Assembly (NCBI GenBank): GCA_035544215.1
Contig: DATKHY010000003.1
Span: forward strand, 62,001-126,000
Length of the DNA stretch: 64,000 nucleotides
Reading direction: 5' to 3'
Source of the DNA: Candidatus Binatia bacterium
Lineage (GTDB): Bacteria; Vulcanimicrobiota; Vulcanimicrobiia; Vulcanimicrobiales; Vulcanimicrobiaceae
A program made the position numbers and the translations under genes. The notes beneath the pieces were generated by a model. It was not told the DNA's origin, ran no database searches, and saw only the letters and a program-made list of their open reading frames with translations. Every line of letters starts with the position of its first letter. The stretch's first letter is position 1. Positions 8,333-15,929 of this stretch are shown here, in pieces.

Positions 8333-9174
8333 ACCCGGCAAAAATCGTCGCGATCGTGCTGTTGGTGTCTCTGATGTTGCACACCGGGCTGCAGGTCAAC
8401 ATCGCCCACCTGAAGACCGTCCTGCGAGACTACGGGCTGCTGGGCCGAGCGTTCCTCGCGAACTTCATCATCGTTCCGCTGTTGGGCGTGCTGTTCGTGC
8501 GCATCGTGTTTCATCTGAGCGAGCCGATCGCGACGGGAGTGTTGCTGATGGCGATCAGCCCGGGCGTTCCGTTCGTCGTGATGTCGGGCGGCCGGCGAAA
8601 GGGCGGGAGCCTCGGGTTCGCCGTCGCGCTGGCGTTTCTGTTGCCGGCGCTGTCCGTCATCACGGTTCCCATCACGGCACGTCTCGTGCTGCCCGGCAGC
8701 GCGATCTCCGCGAACAGCGTCATCCTCTCACTTGTGCTATTTCAGCTCGTGCCGCTCCTGATCGGAATGCTCGTGAGCGCGCGCGCGCCGCAAGTCGCAG
8801 CGCGCCTGCTACGGCCACTCCTTATCATCGTACTCGTCGTCGTCATCGCATTGCTGGTGGTGCTCGGCGAGCCGATCGCTCGGGCCATCGGAACGGTCTA
8901 CGGATCGCTCGGGATGCTCGCGGCTGCATGCATCGTCCTGCTGTCTCTGGTGACCGGCTGGGTGCTCGGCGGACGCGAACGCGCGTACCGCCGCACGCTG
9001 AGCGTGGGGACGGCGCTCCGCAACATCGGCCTCGCGGCCCTGCTCGCGACGAGCGTCTTCGGAAGAGGCGACGTCGCCGCGGCCGTTCTGACCTACTTCA
9101 TCATCCAGATGATACTGGCAACGCTGCTCGGCGTGTTCTACACGAGGAGCGCGTCTGACCCTGTGTCATCCTGA
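8329..9174 (+). CDS. Bile acid:sodium symporter (SBF) family transporter
   Basis: The 281-residue protein has about nine or ten hydrophobic helices. The helix pattern, MAISPGVPFVVMSGGRRKGG and the later TALRNIGLAALLATSVFG fit SBF/BASS transporters, which move organic anions with sodium. The start at 8329 overlaps the MgtC stop as ATGA and has GGAGG eleven bases upstream. The last three residues (VSS) and the stop codon lie in a dispersed GTCATCCTGAGCG repeat, so the original C-terminus may have been altered. Confidence 0.8.
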   Translation: MNPAKIVAIVLLVSLMLHTGLQVNIAHLKTVLRDYGLLGRAFLANFIIVPLLGVLFVRIVFHLSEPIATGVLLMAISPGVPFVVMSGGRRKGGSLGFAVALAFLLPALSVITVPITARLVLPGSAISANSVILSLVLFQLVPLLIGMLVSARAPQVAARLLRPLLIIVLVVVIALLVVLGEPIARAIGTVYGSLGMLAAACIVLLSLVTGWVLGGRERAYRRTLSVGTALRNIGLAALLATSVFGRGDVAAAVLTYFIIQMILATLLGVFYTRSASDPVSS

Positions 9175-9297
9175 GCGCGGCGCAGAGCGCCGCAGTCGAA
9201 GGGCGAAGGACGAAAAAGCGGCAGCAGCATGTGTCATCCTGAGCGAAGCCGCGCCGCAGTGTCATGCTGAGCGTAGTCGAAGCACGAAGGGCGAAGG
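9165..9297 (+). repeat. Cluster of three dispersed GTCATCCTGAGCG repeats
   Basis: Three partial copies lie in tandem at about 9165-9211, 9233-9260 and 9261-9297. Each starts GTCATSCTGAGCG and, where complete, ends GTCGAAGSRCGAAGG. They fill the convergent gap between the SBF gene and the CYTH gene, and the first overlaps the SBF stop codon. Other copies are at 37565, 37744, 42579 and 57784. Confidence 0.85.
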
Positions 9298-9310
9298 GTG
9301 TGGCCTTGCG

Positions 9311-10150
9311 CTAGTTTCCGTCGTCGCCGTAGATCAGCGCCGTCTTTGTGGTTCCCGTCGTGATCCATTCAGCAAGCGGTAACTGAATGTCTTTGAAGAA
9401 CTGGTCGGCGACCTTGTCGGCCTCCTTGCCTTTTTCGTCGTCGACGGGGTGATACGACCAGCCGAACTCCGCGATCAGCGGATCGAACTTATCCGGAACG
9501 GGCCGCGCCCAGACCGCGAGCGTCGCGGTGGCCGTTGTGTGATGGCCGAAGAAGAAGTTGCCGAGGTTGGCCTGGATCTCGAAGACCTTCGCGTCGTTGA
9601 CGATCTTCATCGTCTGATCGAAGTTGATGTTCAGCGTCTTGAGGTGCGGGAAAGCCTCCGCCAATTTGTGGAGAGGAATCTCGACGTCGAGCTGCGGCGA
9701 CTCGAGGATGCAGTTGTTAGAGTAGATGCTCGCGATCGATCCAGGCTCGTCGCCCCGTAAGATCTCCTCTTTGAATTTTTTCTTCTCTTGCGTCGGGAAG
9801 GTCGACGTGCTGTCGAATCCCTCCACCTTCTTGCGATCGCCGTGACGCGACTTGAACGTCACCTCCCAGCTCTCGTCGGGCCAGAGCGCCTGGCGCAGTT
9901 GACGGATGCGAAAGATCAGGCGATTCTTGCGCAGCGTTTGGTCCGACGTGTCGTAGAACTGAACGATCCGAAGCTGCGCGTCGATCGGATCGAACGGCTC
10001 GTAGCGGACGTGCAGCTTCGCCGCGATCTCCTCGAGCAATTTGTTGAATGCAAGCAGCGACTGCCGCGTCGGGAAGCGCTCCGCCTTCAACAACAGTTTG
10101 AACTCGCGATGCGTGATGCGGGACACGACCGCGGTTTCCGAGCCGGCCAT
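9311..10150 (-). CDS. CYTH-like domain protein
   Basis: The 279-residue protein begins with a REFKLLLKAERF segment and continues with RIVQFYDTSDQTLRKNRLIF and RIRQ, close to the charged tunnel strands of CYTH (triphosphate tunnel) proteins. Lys- and Arg-rich strands (WEVTFKSRHGDRKKV) follow. CYTH members hydrolyse triphosphates or polyphosphate-like substrates, but the exact ExExK motif is degenerate here (REFK), so activity is uncertain. AAGGAG lies ten bases upstream of the ATG. It is driven by promoter module copy 3. Confidence 0.7.
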   Translation of the reverse strand: MAGSETAVVSRITHREFKLLLKAERFPTRQSLLAFNKLLEEIAAKLHVRYEPFDPIDAQLRIVQFYDTSDQTLRKNRLIFRIRQLRQALWPDESWEVTFKSRHGDRKKVEGFDSTSTFPTQEKKKFKEEILRGDEPGSIASIYSNNCILESPQLDVEIPLHKLAEAFPHLKTLNINFDQTMKIVNDAKVFEIQANLGNFFFGHHTTATATLAVWARPVPDKFDPLIAEFGWSYHPVDDEKGKEADKVADQFFKDIQLPLAEWITTGTTKTALIYGDDGN

Positions 10151-10172
10151 AGTATGTTCTCCTTGCCGCGCA

Positions 10173-10215
10173 AGTGTACCGCGGCGGCGCTAGAGCCTTC
10201 TATCCCAAAAATGCA
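10173..10215 (-). promoter_or_regulatory. Promoter module copy 3 (16-mer + -10)
   Basis: On the minus strand, TGCATTTTTGGGATAG (10215-10200) is followed after 21 bp by TACACT (10178-10173). The CYTH start is 22 bases further downstream with an AAGGAG ribosome site between. It is divergent from the FGE promoter, whose -35 starts four bases beyond the element. Confidence 0.65.
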
Positions 10216-10218
10216 GAC

Positions 10219-10247
10219 TTGCGCGGGCGGTCTCCTGCCCGTAAGAT
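10219..10247 (+). promoter_or_regulatory. Sigma-70-like promoter of the FGE gene
   Basis: TTGCGC (10219-10224), a 17-bp spacer and TAAGAT (10242-10247) match a housekeeping promoter. The ATG at 10257 is nine bases after the -10 box, so transcription is predicted to start within about three bases of it. Confidence 0.5.
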
Positions 10248-10256
10248 ACTAAACGG

Positions 10257-11168
10257 ATGATCGACACGGCGCGCGAGGGCATGGTCCGGATCGAGGGCGG
10301 AACATTCCGCATGGGCTCCGACCGGTTCTATCCGGAGGAGGCGCCCGTGCGGGAGGTCGTCGTCGACGGCTTCTGGATCGACGCGCACGCCGTGACCAAC
10401 GCCGACTTTTCTAAGTTCGTCCGCACGACCGGCTACATCACGGTCGCCCAGCGCCCGTTGAATCGGGCCGACTATCCTGGTGCGCCACCCGAGAATTTGG
10501 TTCCCGGAGCGCTCGTATTCCATATGACCGCAGGCCCGGTCGATCTGCGCGATTTCTCGCAGTGGTGGTCGTGGGTGCCGGGCGCGTGCTGGAAGCAACC
10601 GGAAGGCCCGGGCAGCTCGATCGACTCGCGTCCGGATCGCCCCGTCGTTCACGTTGCGTACGAAGACGGCGAAGCGTACGCGCGCTGGGCGGGGAAACGG
10701 CTACCGACCGAGGCCGAGTGGGAGTACGCGGCGCGGGGCGGGCTCGACGGCAGAGACTTCGTCTGGGGCGACGAGATGGAGCCGGGCGGAAAGCCCGCCG
10801 CGAACACGTGGCAGGGCGAGTTCCCGTACAAGAGCACGGCGCGGCACGGGCCGCGGACGCTGCCGGTCGGCAGTTTCGCGCCCAACGGTTACGGCCTCTA
10901 CGACATGGCGGGCAACGTGTGGGAATGGACCAGCGACTGGTTCGTCAGCGATCGCACGGCTATGGAGTCGCCCTGCTGCGCCGGTGACGCTCGCGCTCTC
11001 AGCTACGACCCCTGTCAGCCGCAGGTCCGCATCCCGCGCAAGGTGCTCAAGGGCGGCTCGTTCCTCTGCTCGCCGAGCTACTGTCTTCGCTTCCGTCCGG
11101 CCGCGCGCTCGCCGCAGATGACCGACACGGGCATGTCGCACCTCGGCTTTCGCTGCGTCCAGGATTAG
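10257..11168 (+). CDS. Formylglycine-generating enzyme family protein
   Basis: The 303-residue protein is an FGE-sulfatase domain from end to end. MVRIEGGTFRMGSD opens the fold, RLPTEAEWEYAARGG and GLYDMAGNVWEWTSDW are the calcium-site and core motifs, and GGSFLCSPSYCLRFRPAARS near residues 267-285 holds the Cys pair (C271, C276) that binds copper in true FGEs. Many family members lack this pair, so I infer real FGE activity: oxidation of a sulfatase Cys to formylglycine. Two Cys-type sulfatases occur at 12615 and 20050. There is no Shine-Dalgarno, consistent with a leaderless start. Confidence 0.9.
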   Translation: MIDTAREGMVRIEGGTFRMGSDRFYPEEAPVREVVVDGFWIDAHAVTNADFSKFVRTTGYITVAQRPLNRADYPGAPPENLVPGALVFHMTAGPVDLRDFSQWWSWVPGACWKQPEGPGSSIDSRPDRPVVHVAYEDGEAYARWAGKRLPTEAEWEYAARGGLDGRDFVWGDEMEPGGKPAANTWQGEFPYKSTARHGPRTLPVGSFAPNGYGLYDMAGNVWEWTSDWFVSDRTAMESPCCAGDARALSYDPCQPQVRIPRKVLKGGSFLCSPSYCLRFRPAARSPQMTDTGMSHLGFRCVQD

Positions 11169-11173
11169 CCACC

Positions 11174-11794
11174 ATCAGTCGGCAGACCGTCGACCGCTTC
11201 GTCGACGTTGCGTCGGTGGTCTTGATCTCCATCGCCGCGGTCCTGTCGGCGATCTGCGGTTATCAGTCGGGACGCTGGAGCGGCCACCAGGCGCGCTACT
11301 ATAACGTCGCCAACGCCGATCGCATTCAGTCCGCCGAAGCGGCGGATCGCGCTAACGTGCTGACCGCCATCGACGTGGCGCTATTCCTGCAGTACGTCGA
11401 TGCGGTCGACGCGGGCAACGCTCCGAAGGCGCGGTTCATCTACCAGCGCTTGCGCCCCGAGATGAAGAAGGCGATGGCCGCGTGGCTCGCCACGAAACCC
11501 CGCAACAATCCCAAAGCGCCGTCATCCCCATTCGTGATGCCTCAGTACTCGCTCGCGACGAAGGCCGAGGCAAAGCAGTTGGAGGACGCCGCGGGCGCGA
11601 GCTTTGCCGAGGCGCAAACCGCCAACCAGCACGCCGACGATTTTCTGCTTCTGACGGTGATCTTCGCGGGCGTGTCGTTCTTAGGCGGGATCAGCACGAA
11701 GATGGTCTACCCGCGGCACGCGTTCCTGGTCGGGGTCGGCGTCATCGGACTCGTCTACGGCGCCGTCCGGCTGGTGGAGCTCCCCTTCTTGTGA
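11174..11794 (+). CDS. Two-helix membrane protein of unknown function
   Basis: The frame encodes a membrane helix (VDVASVVLISIAAVLSAICGY), a soluble region with Ala-rich helices, and C-terminal hydrophobic segments (LLLTVIFAGVSFLGGIS and FLVGVGVIGLVYGAVRLV). The first standard start codon is GTG 11216, but it would cut into the first helix, so a start at ATC 11174 with AGGA nine bases upstream is suggested. It lies just after the FGE gene and is probably co-transcribed. Family not recognised. Confidence 0.6.
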   Translation: MSRQTVDRFVDVASVVLISIAAVLSAICGYQSGRWSGHQARYYNVANADRIQSAEAADRANVLTAIDVALFLQYVDAVDAGNAPKARFIYQRLRPEMKKAMAAWLATKPRNNPKAPSSPFVMPQYSLATKAEAKQLEDAAGASFAEAQTANQHADDFLLLTVIFAGVSFLGGISTKMVYPRHAFLVGVGVIGLVYGAVRLVELPFL

Positions 11795-11798
11795 GGGG

Positions 11799-11840
11799 TG
11801 CAATTCCAGGATAGACCGGTCTGTGGCGGGGTGGTACGCT
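11799..11840 (+). promoter_or_regulatory. Promoter module copy 4 (16-mer + -10)
   Basis: TGCAATTCCAGGATAG (11799-11814) is followed after 20 bp by TACGCT (11835-11840). The TRIC gene ATG is ten bases later with no ribosome site, predicting a leaderless transcript. It starts five bases after the stop codon of the preceding gene. Confidence 0.55.
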
Positions 11841-11850
11841 GATCGGGCTC

Positions 11851-12618
11851 ATGACGCCGCTGATCCTCTCGAAGTTCGGCTTTAGCACCCTTACGCTGGT
11901 CGACTACATCTCGCTGATCGCCGCCACGACCAACGCCTTCAACGGCGCCCTTCTCGCGCGCCGCCCAGACCACTACAAACACTTCACCGTCGCCGGAATT
12001 ATCATCTTGGCCTACGCGGGCGGCATCGGCGGCGGCATCGTGCGCGACGTCCTCGTTAATAGGATCCCGTCGCCGCTGATCAACCCGTGGTATTTGATCT
12101 TGTGCACGATCGCCGCCGTCGTGGCGCTCGCGATCGACTATTACAGCGAACAGCGATTTAAGGATGGCCTCTTTCAGTTCATGACGGCGTTCTCGCTGCC
12201 GTGGTACGCGATCGTCGGTGCGCAAGCGGCGCTTTCCGTCCATCTCGGGTACGCGGCTGCCGTGCTCATCGGCATCATCGCGACGACCGCGGGGCGCTGG
12301 ATCATCGACGTCGCCTGCAACGTAATTCCCAAGCAGCTGGTTCGCGGCGAGTTCTTCGTGGGAGCGGCGGCCTTGACCGGCATCGCTTACGTCGTTTGCA
12401 ACGTCGCGCTCGGCTGGTCCGTAGCTACGTCGACGTTAATTGCGTTCGTGGTCGGTTTCGGCTTCCGCCTGACCTCGCAGGCGTTGGGCTGGGAGGAATG
12501 GGAACCGTGGGAGCCTGCTCCGCTCACCGAAGAGGAGAAGGAGCGCAAAAGGCTTGGCGAGGGGCTGCGCGCGGAGCTCGCGGCGGGCGGCTCTGGTTCA
12601 GATGGAGATGCAAAATGA
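11851..12618 (+). CDS. TRIC/UPF0126 family cation channel-like protein
   Basis: The 255-residue protein has seven predicted membrane helices. The signature AYAGGIGGGIVRDVLVNRIP matches the glycine-rich UPF0126 motif (GGxxRDxLLxxxP) of prokaryotic TRIC channels, and a second, weaker half-repeat follows at about residues 130-200. Prokaryotic TRIC proteins form trimeric potassium-selective channels. The tail (residues about 215-255) is charged, with EEEKERKRLGEGL. Its stop overlaps the next ATG as ATGA, linking it to the arylsulfatase. Confidence 0.85.
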   Translation: MTPLILSKFGFSTLTLVDYISLIAATTNAFNGALLARRPDHYKHFTVAGIIILAYAGGIGGGIVRDVLVNRIPSPLINPWYLILCTIAAVVALAIDYYSEQRFKDGLFQFMTAFSLPWYAIVGAQAALSVHLGYAAAVLIGIIATTAGRWIIDVACNVIPKQLVRGEFFVGAAALTGIAYVVCNVALGWSVATSTLIAFVVGFGFRLTSQALGWEEWEPWEPAPLTEEEKERKRLGEGLRAELAAGGSGSDGDAK

Positions 12619-14993
12619 CGAACTCGAACGGCAGATCGAAGCAGGTTCAGCGCGAGATCTTACCGATTCCCGACCAAGCTTACGCCGGATTTATCGCGTA
12701 CGATGCCAAGGATCCCGACTCCAAGTTTCCGCCGATCGAGCCGGTGCGTCCGCCGGAAGCGGCGCCGAACGTCCTGATCGTCCTGATCGACGACGTCGGC
12801 TTCGGCGCGTCGAGCACGTTCGGGGGCCCGTGCCAATCGCCGACGGCGGAGCGGCTCGCGAAAAATGGCCTACGCTACACGCGCTTCCACACGACGGCGC
12901 TGTGCTCGCCGACGCGTGCGGCGCTGTTGGCTGGACGAAACCATCACACCGTCGGCATGGGCGGCATTACGGAGATCGCAACGTCGGCGCCCGGTTACAG
13001 TTCGTTGCGGCCGAACTCGATGGCGCCGCTGCCGGAGATCCTTCGGCTTAATGGATACTCGACGGCGCAGTTTGGCAAGTGCCACGAGGTGCCGGTATGG
13101 GAAGCCAGCCCGGTTGGGCCGTTCGACCGCTGGCCGACCGGCTCGGGGTTCGAGTATTTCTACGGCTTCGTCGCGGGAGAAACCAACCAGTGGTATCCCG
13201 CGATTCATGAAGGCACCAAGCTCGTGGAGCCTCCCAAGACGCCCGAAGAGGGCTATCATTTCATGGAGGATATGACCGACCGCGCGATCGCGTGGGTGCG
13301 CCAGCAGCGGCTGCTCGCCGGCGACAAACCGTTCTTCATGTACTTCGCACCCGGCGCCACGCACGCGCCGCATCACGTGCCCAAGGAGTGGGCGGATAAA
13401 TATAAGGGCAAGTTCGACCAAGGCTGGGACAAGCTGCGCGAAGAGACGTTCGCGCGACAGAAGAAGCTCGGGGTGATTCCGCAGGATTGCGACCTGACGA
13501 AGCGGCCCGACGCGATTCCCGCTTGGGACGCGCAGACCCCGGAGTTCCAGCGCGTGCTGGCCCGCGAGATGGAGGTTTACGCGGGTTTCTTCGAGTTCGC
13601 CGACCACCACATCGGCCGGCTGATCGACGCCCTCGATCAAATCAAGGCGCTCGATAACACGCTGATCTACTACATCATCGGCGATAACGGAGCGTCGGCG
13701 GAGGGGACGCCTCAGGGCACCTACAACGAAGTGATTCCGTTCAACGGCATGAACGCGCTCGAGACGGTGGATTTTCTCACCGCGCGCATGGACAAGCTCG
13801 GAGGCCCCGATTCGTACAACCACTACGCGGTCGGCTGGGCGCACGCGATGGATACTCCCTACCAGTGGACGAAGCAAGTCGCCTCGCATTGGGGCGGCAC
13901 GCGCAACGGCACGATCGTGCACTGGCCCAAAGGGATCAAAGCCAAGGGGCAGATCCGCCCGCAGTTCCATCACGTGATCGACGTCGCACCGACAATTCTG
14001 GAGATCGCGCAGCTGCCCGAGCCGTACATGGTGAACAGCGTCGGGCAGGTGCCGATGCAGGGCGTCAGCATGGCGTACAGCTTCGAGGATCCCAAGGCGG
14101 CCGAGCGCCGCGAAACCCAATACTTCGAGATGTTCGGCAATCGCGGCATCTACCACAAAGGTTGGACCGCGGTGACGCGCCACAGAACGCCGTGGCTCTT
14201 GACCGAGGCAGCTCCGCCATTTGACGACGATGTTTGGGAGCTGTACGACACGAATAAGGACTGGTCGCAGGCCCACGACCTTTCAAAACAGATGCCCGAT
14301 AAGCTGCACGAACTTCAGCGTCTGTGGCTGATCGAGGCGACGCGCAACAACGTTCTGCCGCTGGACGATCGTACCGCTGAACGGTTTAACTCGGATATCG
14401 CGGGGCGGCCGCTGCTCATTCGTGGGACCTCTCAAGTACTAGCCAACGGCATGGGCGGCCTCAACGAGAACGGCATCGTGAACGTGAAAAACAAGAGCCA
14501 TTCCGTTACGGCGCAGATCGTCGTGCCGGACGGGAAGCCCGCAAACGGCGTCATCCTTTCTCAGGGAGGAATCGGCGGCGGCTGGATGTTCTACGTAAAG
14601 GACGGAACGCTCACATACCATTATAATTTCGTCGGACTCCGCCATTTCGTCATCACGGCGACGCAACCGCTGAATGCGGGCCCGCACCAAGTCAGAATGG
14701 AGTTCGCCTACGACGGAGGCGGACTTGCAAAAGGCGGCGGCGTGACGCTCCTCATCGACGGAAAGGCCGTTGGTCAGGGACGGGTCGAGCAAACGGTTCC
14801 GATGGTCTTCTCCGCGGACGAGACCAGCGACGTGGGCGTGAAGCACGGATCGCCGATGACGCTCGAGATGCCGCCAGAGCAGAGCGAATTCAACGGCACG
14901 GTTCAGGTCGTCGTCATCGAGACGACAGGTGAAAGTCTCGACCACCTGCTCTCGCGAGAAGAAGTGCTCAGCATGATCGTCGCGCGCCAGTAA
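12615..14993 (+). CDS. Arylsulfatase, Cys-type, with C-terminal beta domain
   Basis: The 792-residue protein is a formylglycine sulfatase without a visible signal peptide. NVLIVLIDDVGFG supplies the metal-binding Asp pair (59-60), and ALCSPTRAALLAGR places the modified Cys at residue 97 in canonical CxPxR context. IIGDNGASAEG carries the later Asp-Asn metal ligands. Residues about 610-790 form an extra Gly-rich beta domain, as in large mycobacterial-type arylsulfatases. It overlaps the TRIC gene by four bases, and an FGE is encoded 1.4 kb upstream on the same strand, so maturation can occur in the cytoplasm. The sulfate-ester substrate is unknown. Confidence 0.9.
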   Translation: MTNSNGRSKQVQREILPIPDQAYAGFIAYDAKDPDSKFPPIEPVRPPEAAPNVLIVLIDDVGFGASSTFGGPCQSPTAERLAKNGLRYTRFHTTALCSPTRAALLAGRNHHTVGMGGITEIATSAPGYSSLRPNSMAPLPEILRLNGYSTAQFGKCHEVPVWEASPVGPFDRWPTGSGFEYFYGFVAGETNQWYPAIHEGTKLVEPPKTPEEGYHFMEDMTDRAIAWVRQQRLLAGDKPFFMYFAPGATHAPHHVPKEWADKYKGKFDQGWDKLREETFARQKKLGVIPQDCDLTKRPDAIPAWDAQTPEFQRVLAREMEVYAGFFEFADHHIGRLIDALDQIKALDNTLIYYIIGDNGASAEGTPQGTYNEVIPFNGMNALETVDFLTARMDKLGGPDSYNHYAVGWAHAMDTPYQWTKQVASHWGGTRNGTIVHWPKGIKAKGQIRPQFHHVIDVAPTILEIAQLPEPYMVNSVGQVPMQGVSMAYSFEDPKAAERRETQYFEMFGNRGIYHKGWTAVTRHRTPWLLTEAAPPFDDDVWELYDTNKDWSQAHDLSKQMPDKLHELQRLWLIEATRNNVLPLDDRTAERFNSDIAGRPLLIRGTSQVLANGMGGLNENGIVNVKNKSHSVTAQIVVPDGKPANGVILSQGGIGGGWMFYVKDGTLTYHYNFVGLRHFVITATQPLNAGPHQVRMEFAYDGGGLAKGGGVTLLIDGKAVGQGRVEQTVPMVFSADETSDVGVKHGSPMTLEMPPEQSEFNGTVQVVVIETTGESLDHLLSREEVLSMIVARQ

Positions 14994-15011
14994 ATATCCG
15001 CGCATGGAGAC

Positions 15012-15884
15012 TTGACCAGACCCGCCGACGCCGTCGATGAATCGACGCTTCGGGATCCGCTGGAGCGCCCGGTATTCATCGCGTCGGTTGCGTGTAACTT
15101 TCTCCTCATGGCCGTCGCGATCGCTTTGATCTTCTACGAGCCTTCATGGCTCAAGAACCATCCGGTACTGGCGAAATACATCGGTTTTCTCCGAGTTTTG
15201 GCGATTACTGCGCTGATAGGAATTCCGTTGCTCGTGCTCGAGCGGAATCGCCGCGAGGCGTCGATTCGTGGGAATTCCGTCCGGCTTTCGGACCGTCAAT
15301 TTCCCGAGGTGTACGCCGTACTTCGAGAGCACTGCCGGCGCCTGCGCATGGAGAAGGTGCCCGAGCTCTTCCTCACCAGCGGATCGATCGCGCCCTACTC
15401 GCGAACCTTCTCATCGTGGCGCGAGAACTACATCGTCTTGCATCAGGTCATCTTCGACATTAGCGATCTAAAGACGATGGATGTCATTTCATTTATTCTC
15501 GCTCACGAGCTCGGCGCCATTCGCCTCAATCAGACCGCCGTCTGGAACGAGATGCTCCTGACCTACATCACGGCGATCAAATGGCTGCGCAACCCGCTCG
15601 AGCGAGTGCGCACGTTCTCGCGGGATCGCTACGGTGCCACGCTTTCACCGACCGGTTTCCGAGGGCTGCTGATCAGCGCGGTGGGGCGCCGGCTGATGGA
15701 TCGCGTCAACGTTGAGGAATACTTCGCGCAGATGCGAGCCTACGGCGGCTTCTGGTCCGGGCTCAACATCTTTTTCGAACCGAAGCCGCAGGTCTTCACA
15801 CGCCTTCGCCGGCTTCGACGGGCGGGCTACCGTTATCGGCCGCACGAGATGCCCAAACAGAACGCGGAGAGTCTAAAGAAATGA
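15012..15884 (+). CDS. Degenerate M48-like membrane metallopeptidase homologue
   Basis: The 290-residue protein has two N-terminal membrane helices (residues about 22-42 and 57-76) and an M48-like domain. The zinc motif, HELGH in active enzymes, reads FILAHELGAIRL here: H165 and E166 remain but the second His is Ala169. The expected downstream Glu ligand region is also unclear (RVNVEEYFAQ). It is therefore probably not a working protease, and may bind or scaffold instead. The start is TTG 15012 with GGAGA only one base upstream, so initiation is weak or misplaced. It follows the arylsulfatase by 18 bases. Confidence 0.7.
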   Translation: MTRPADAVDESTLRDPLERPVFIASVACNFLLMAVAIALIFYEPSWLKNHPVLAKYIGFLRVLAITALIGIPLLVLERNRREASIRGNSVRLSDRQFPEVYAVLREHCRRLRMEKVPELFLTSGSIAPYSRTFSSWRENYIVLHQVIFDISDLKTMDVISFILAHELGAIRLNQTAVWNEMLLTYITAIKWLRNPLERVRTFSRDRYGATLSPTGFRGLLISAVGRRLMDRVNVEEYFAQMRAYGGFWSGLNIFFEPKPQVFTRLRRLRRAGYRYRPHEMPKQNAESLKK

Positions 15885-15929
15885 GCGGGTAAATCAGTTT
15901 TTCTTGCGACATAGAGGAGAACCCCCAAT

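Noticed and set aside
9165-9297. Tandem repeats considered as a CRISPR array
   Set aside because: Copies are degenerate, of unequal length and without regular spacers; the same sequence is dispersed at four other places.
10200-10215. 16-mer as a sigma-54 promoter or plain terminator stem
   Set aside because: The GG/GC spacing of sigma-54 sites does not fit, most copies are single rather than hairpins, and each is followed at fixed distance by a -10 box.
12870-14276. 468-codon minus-strand frame opposite the arylsulfatase
   Set aside because: It is a shadow of the CSPTR sulfatase, with an Arg-rich composition and no ribosome site.
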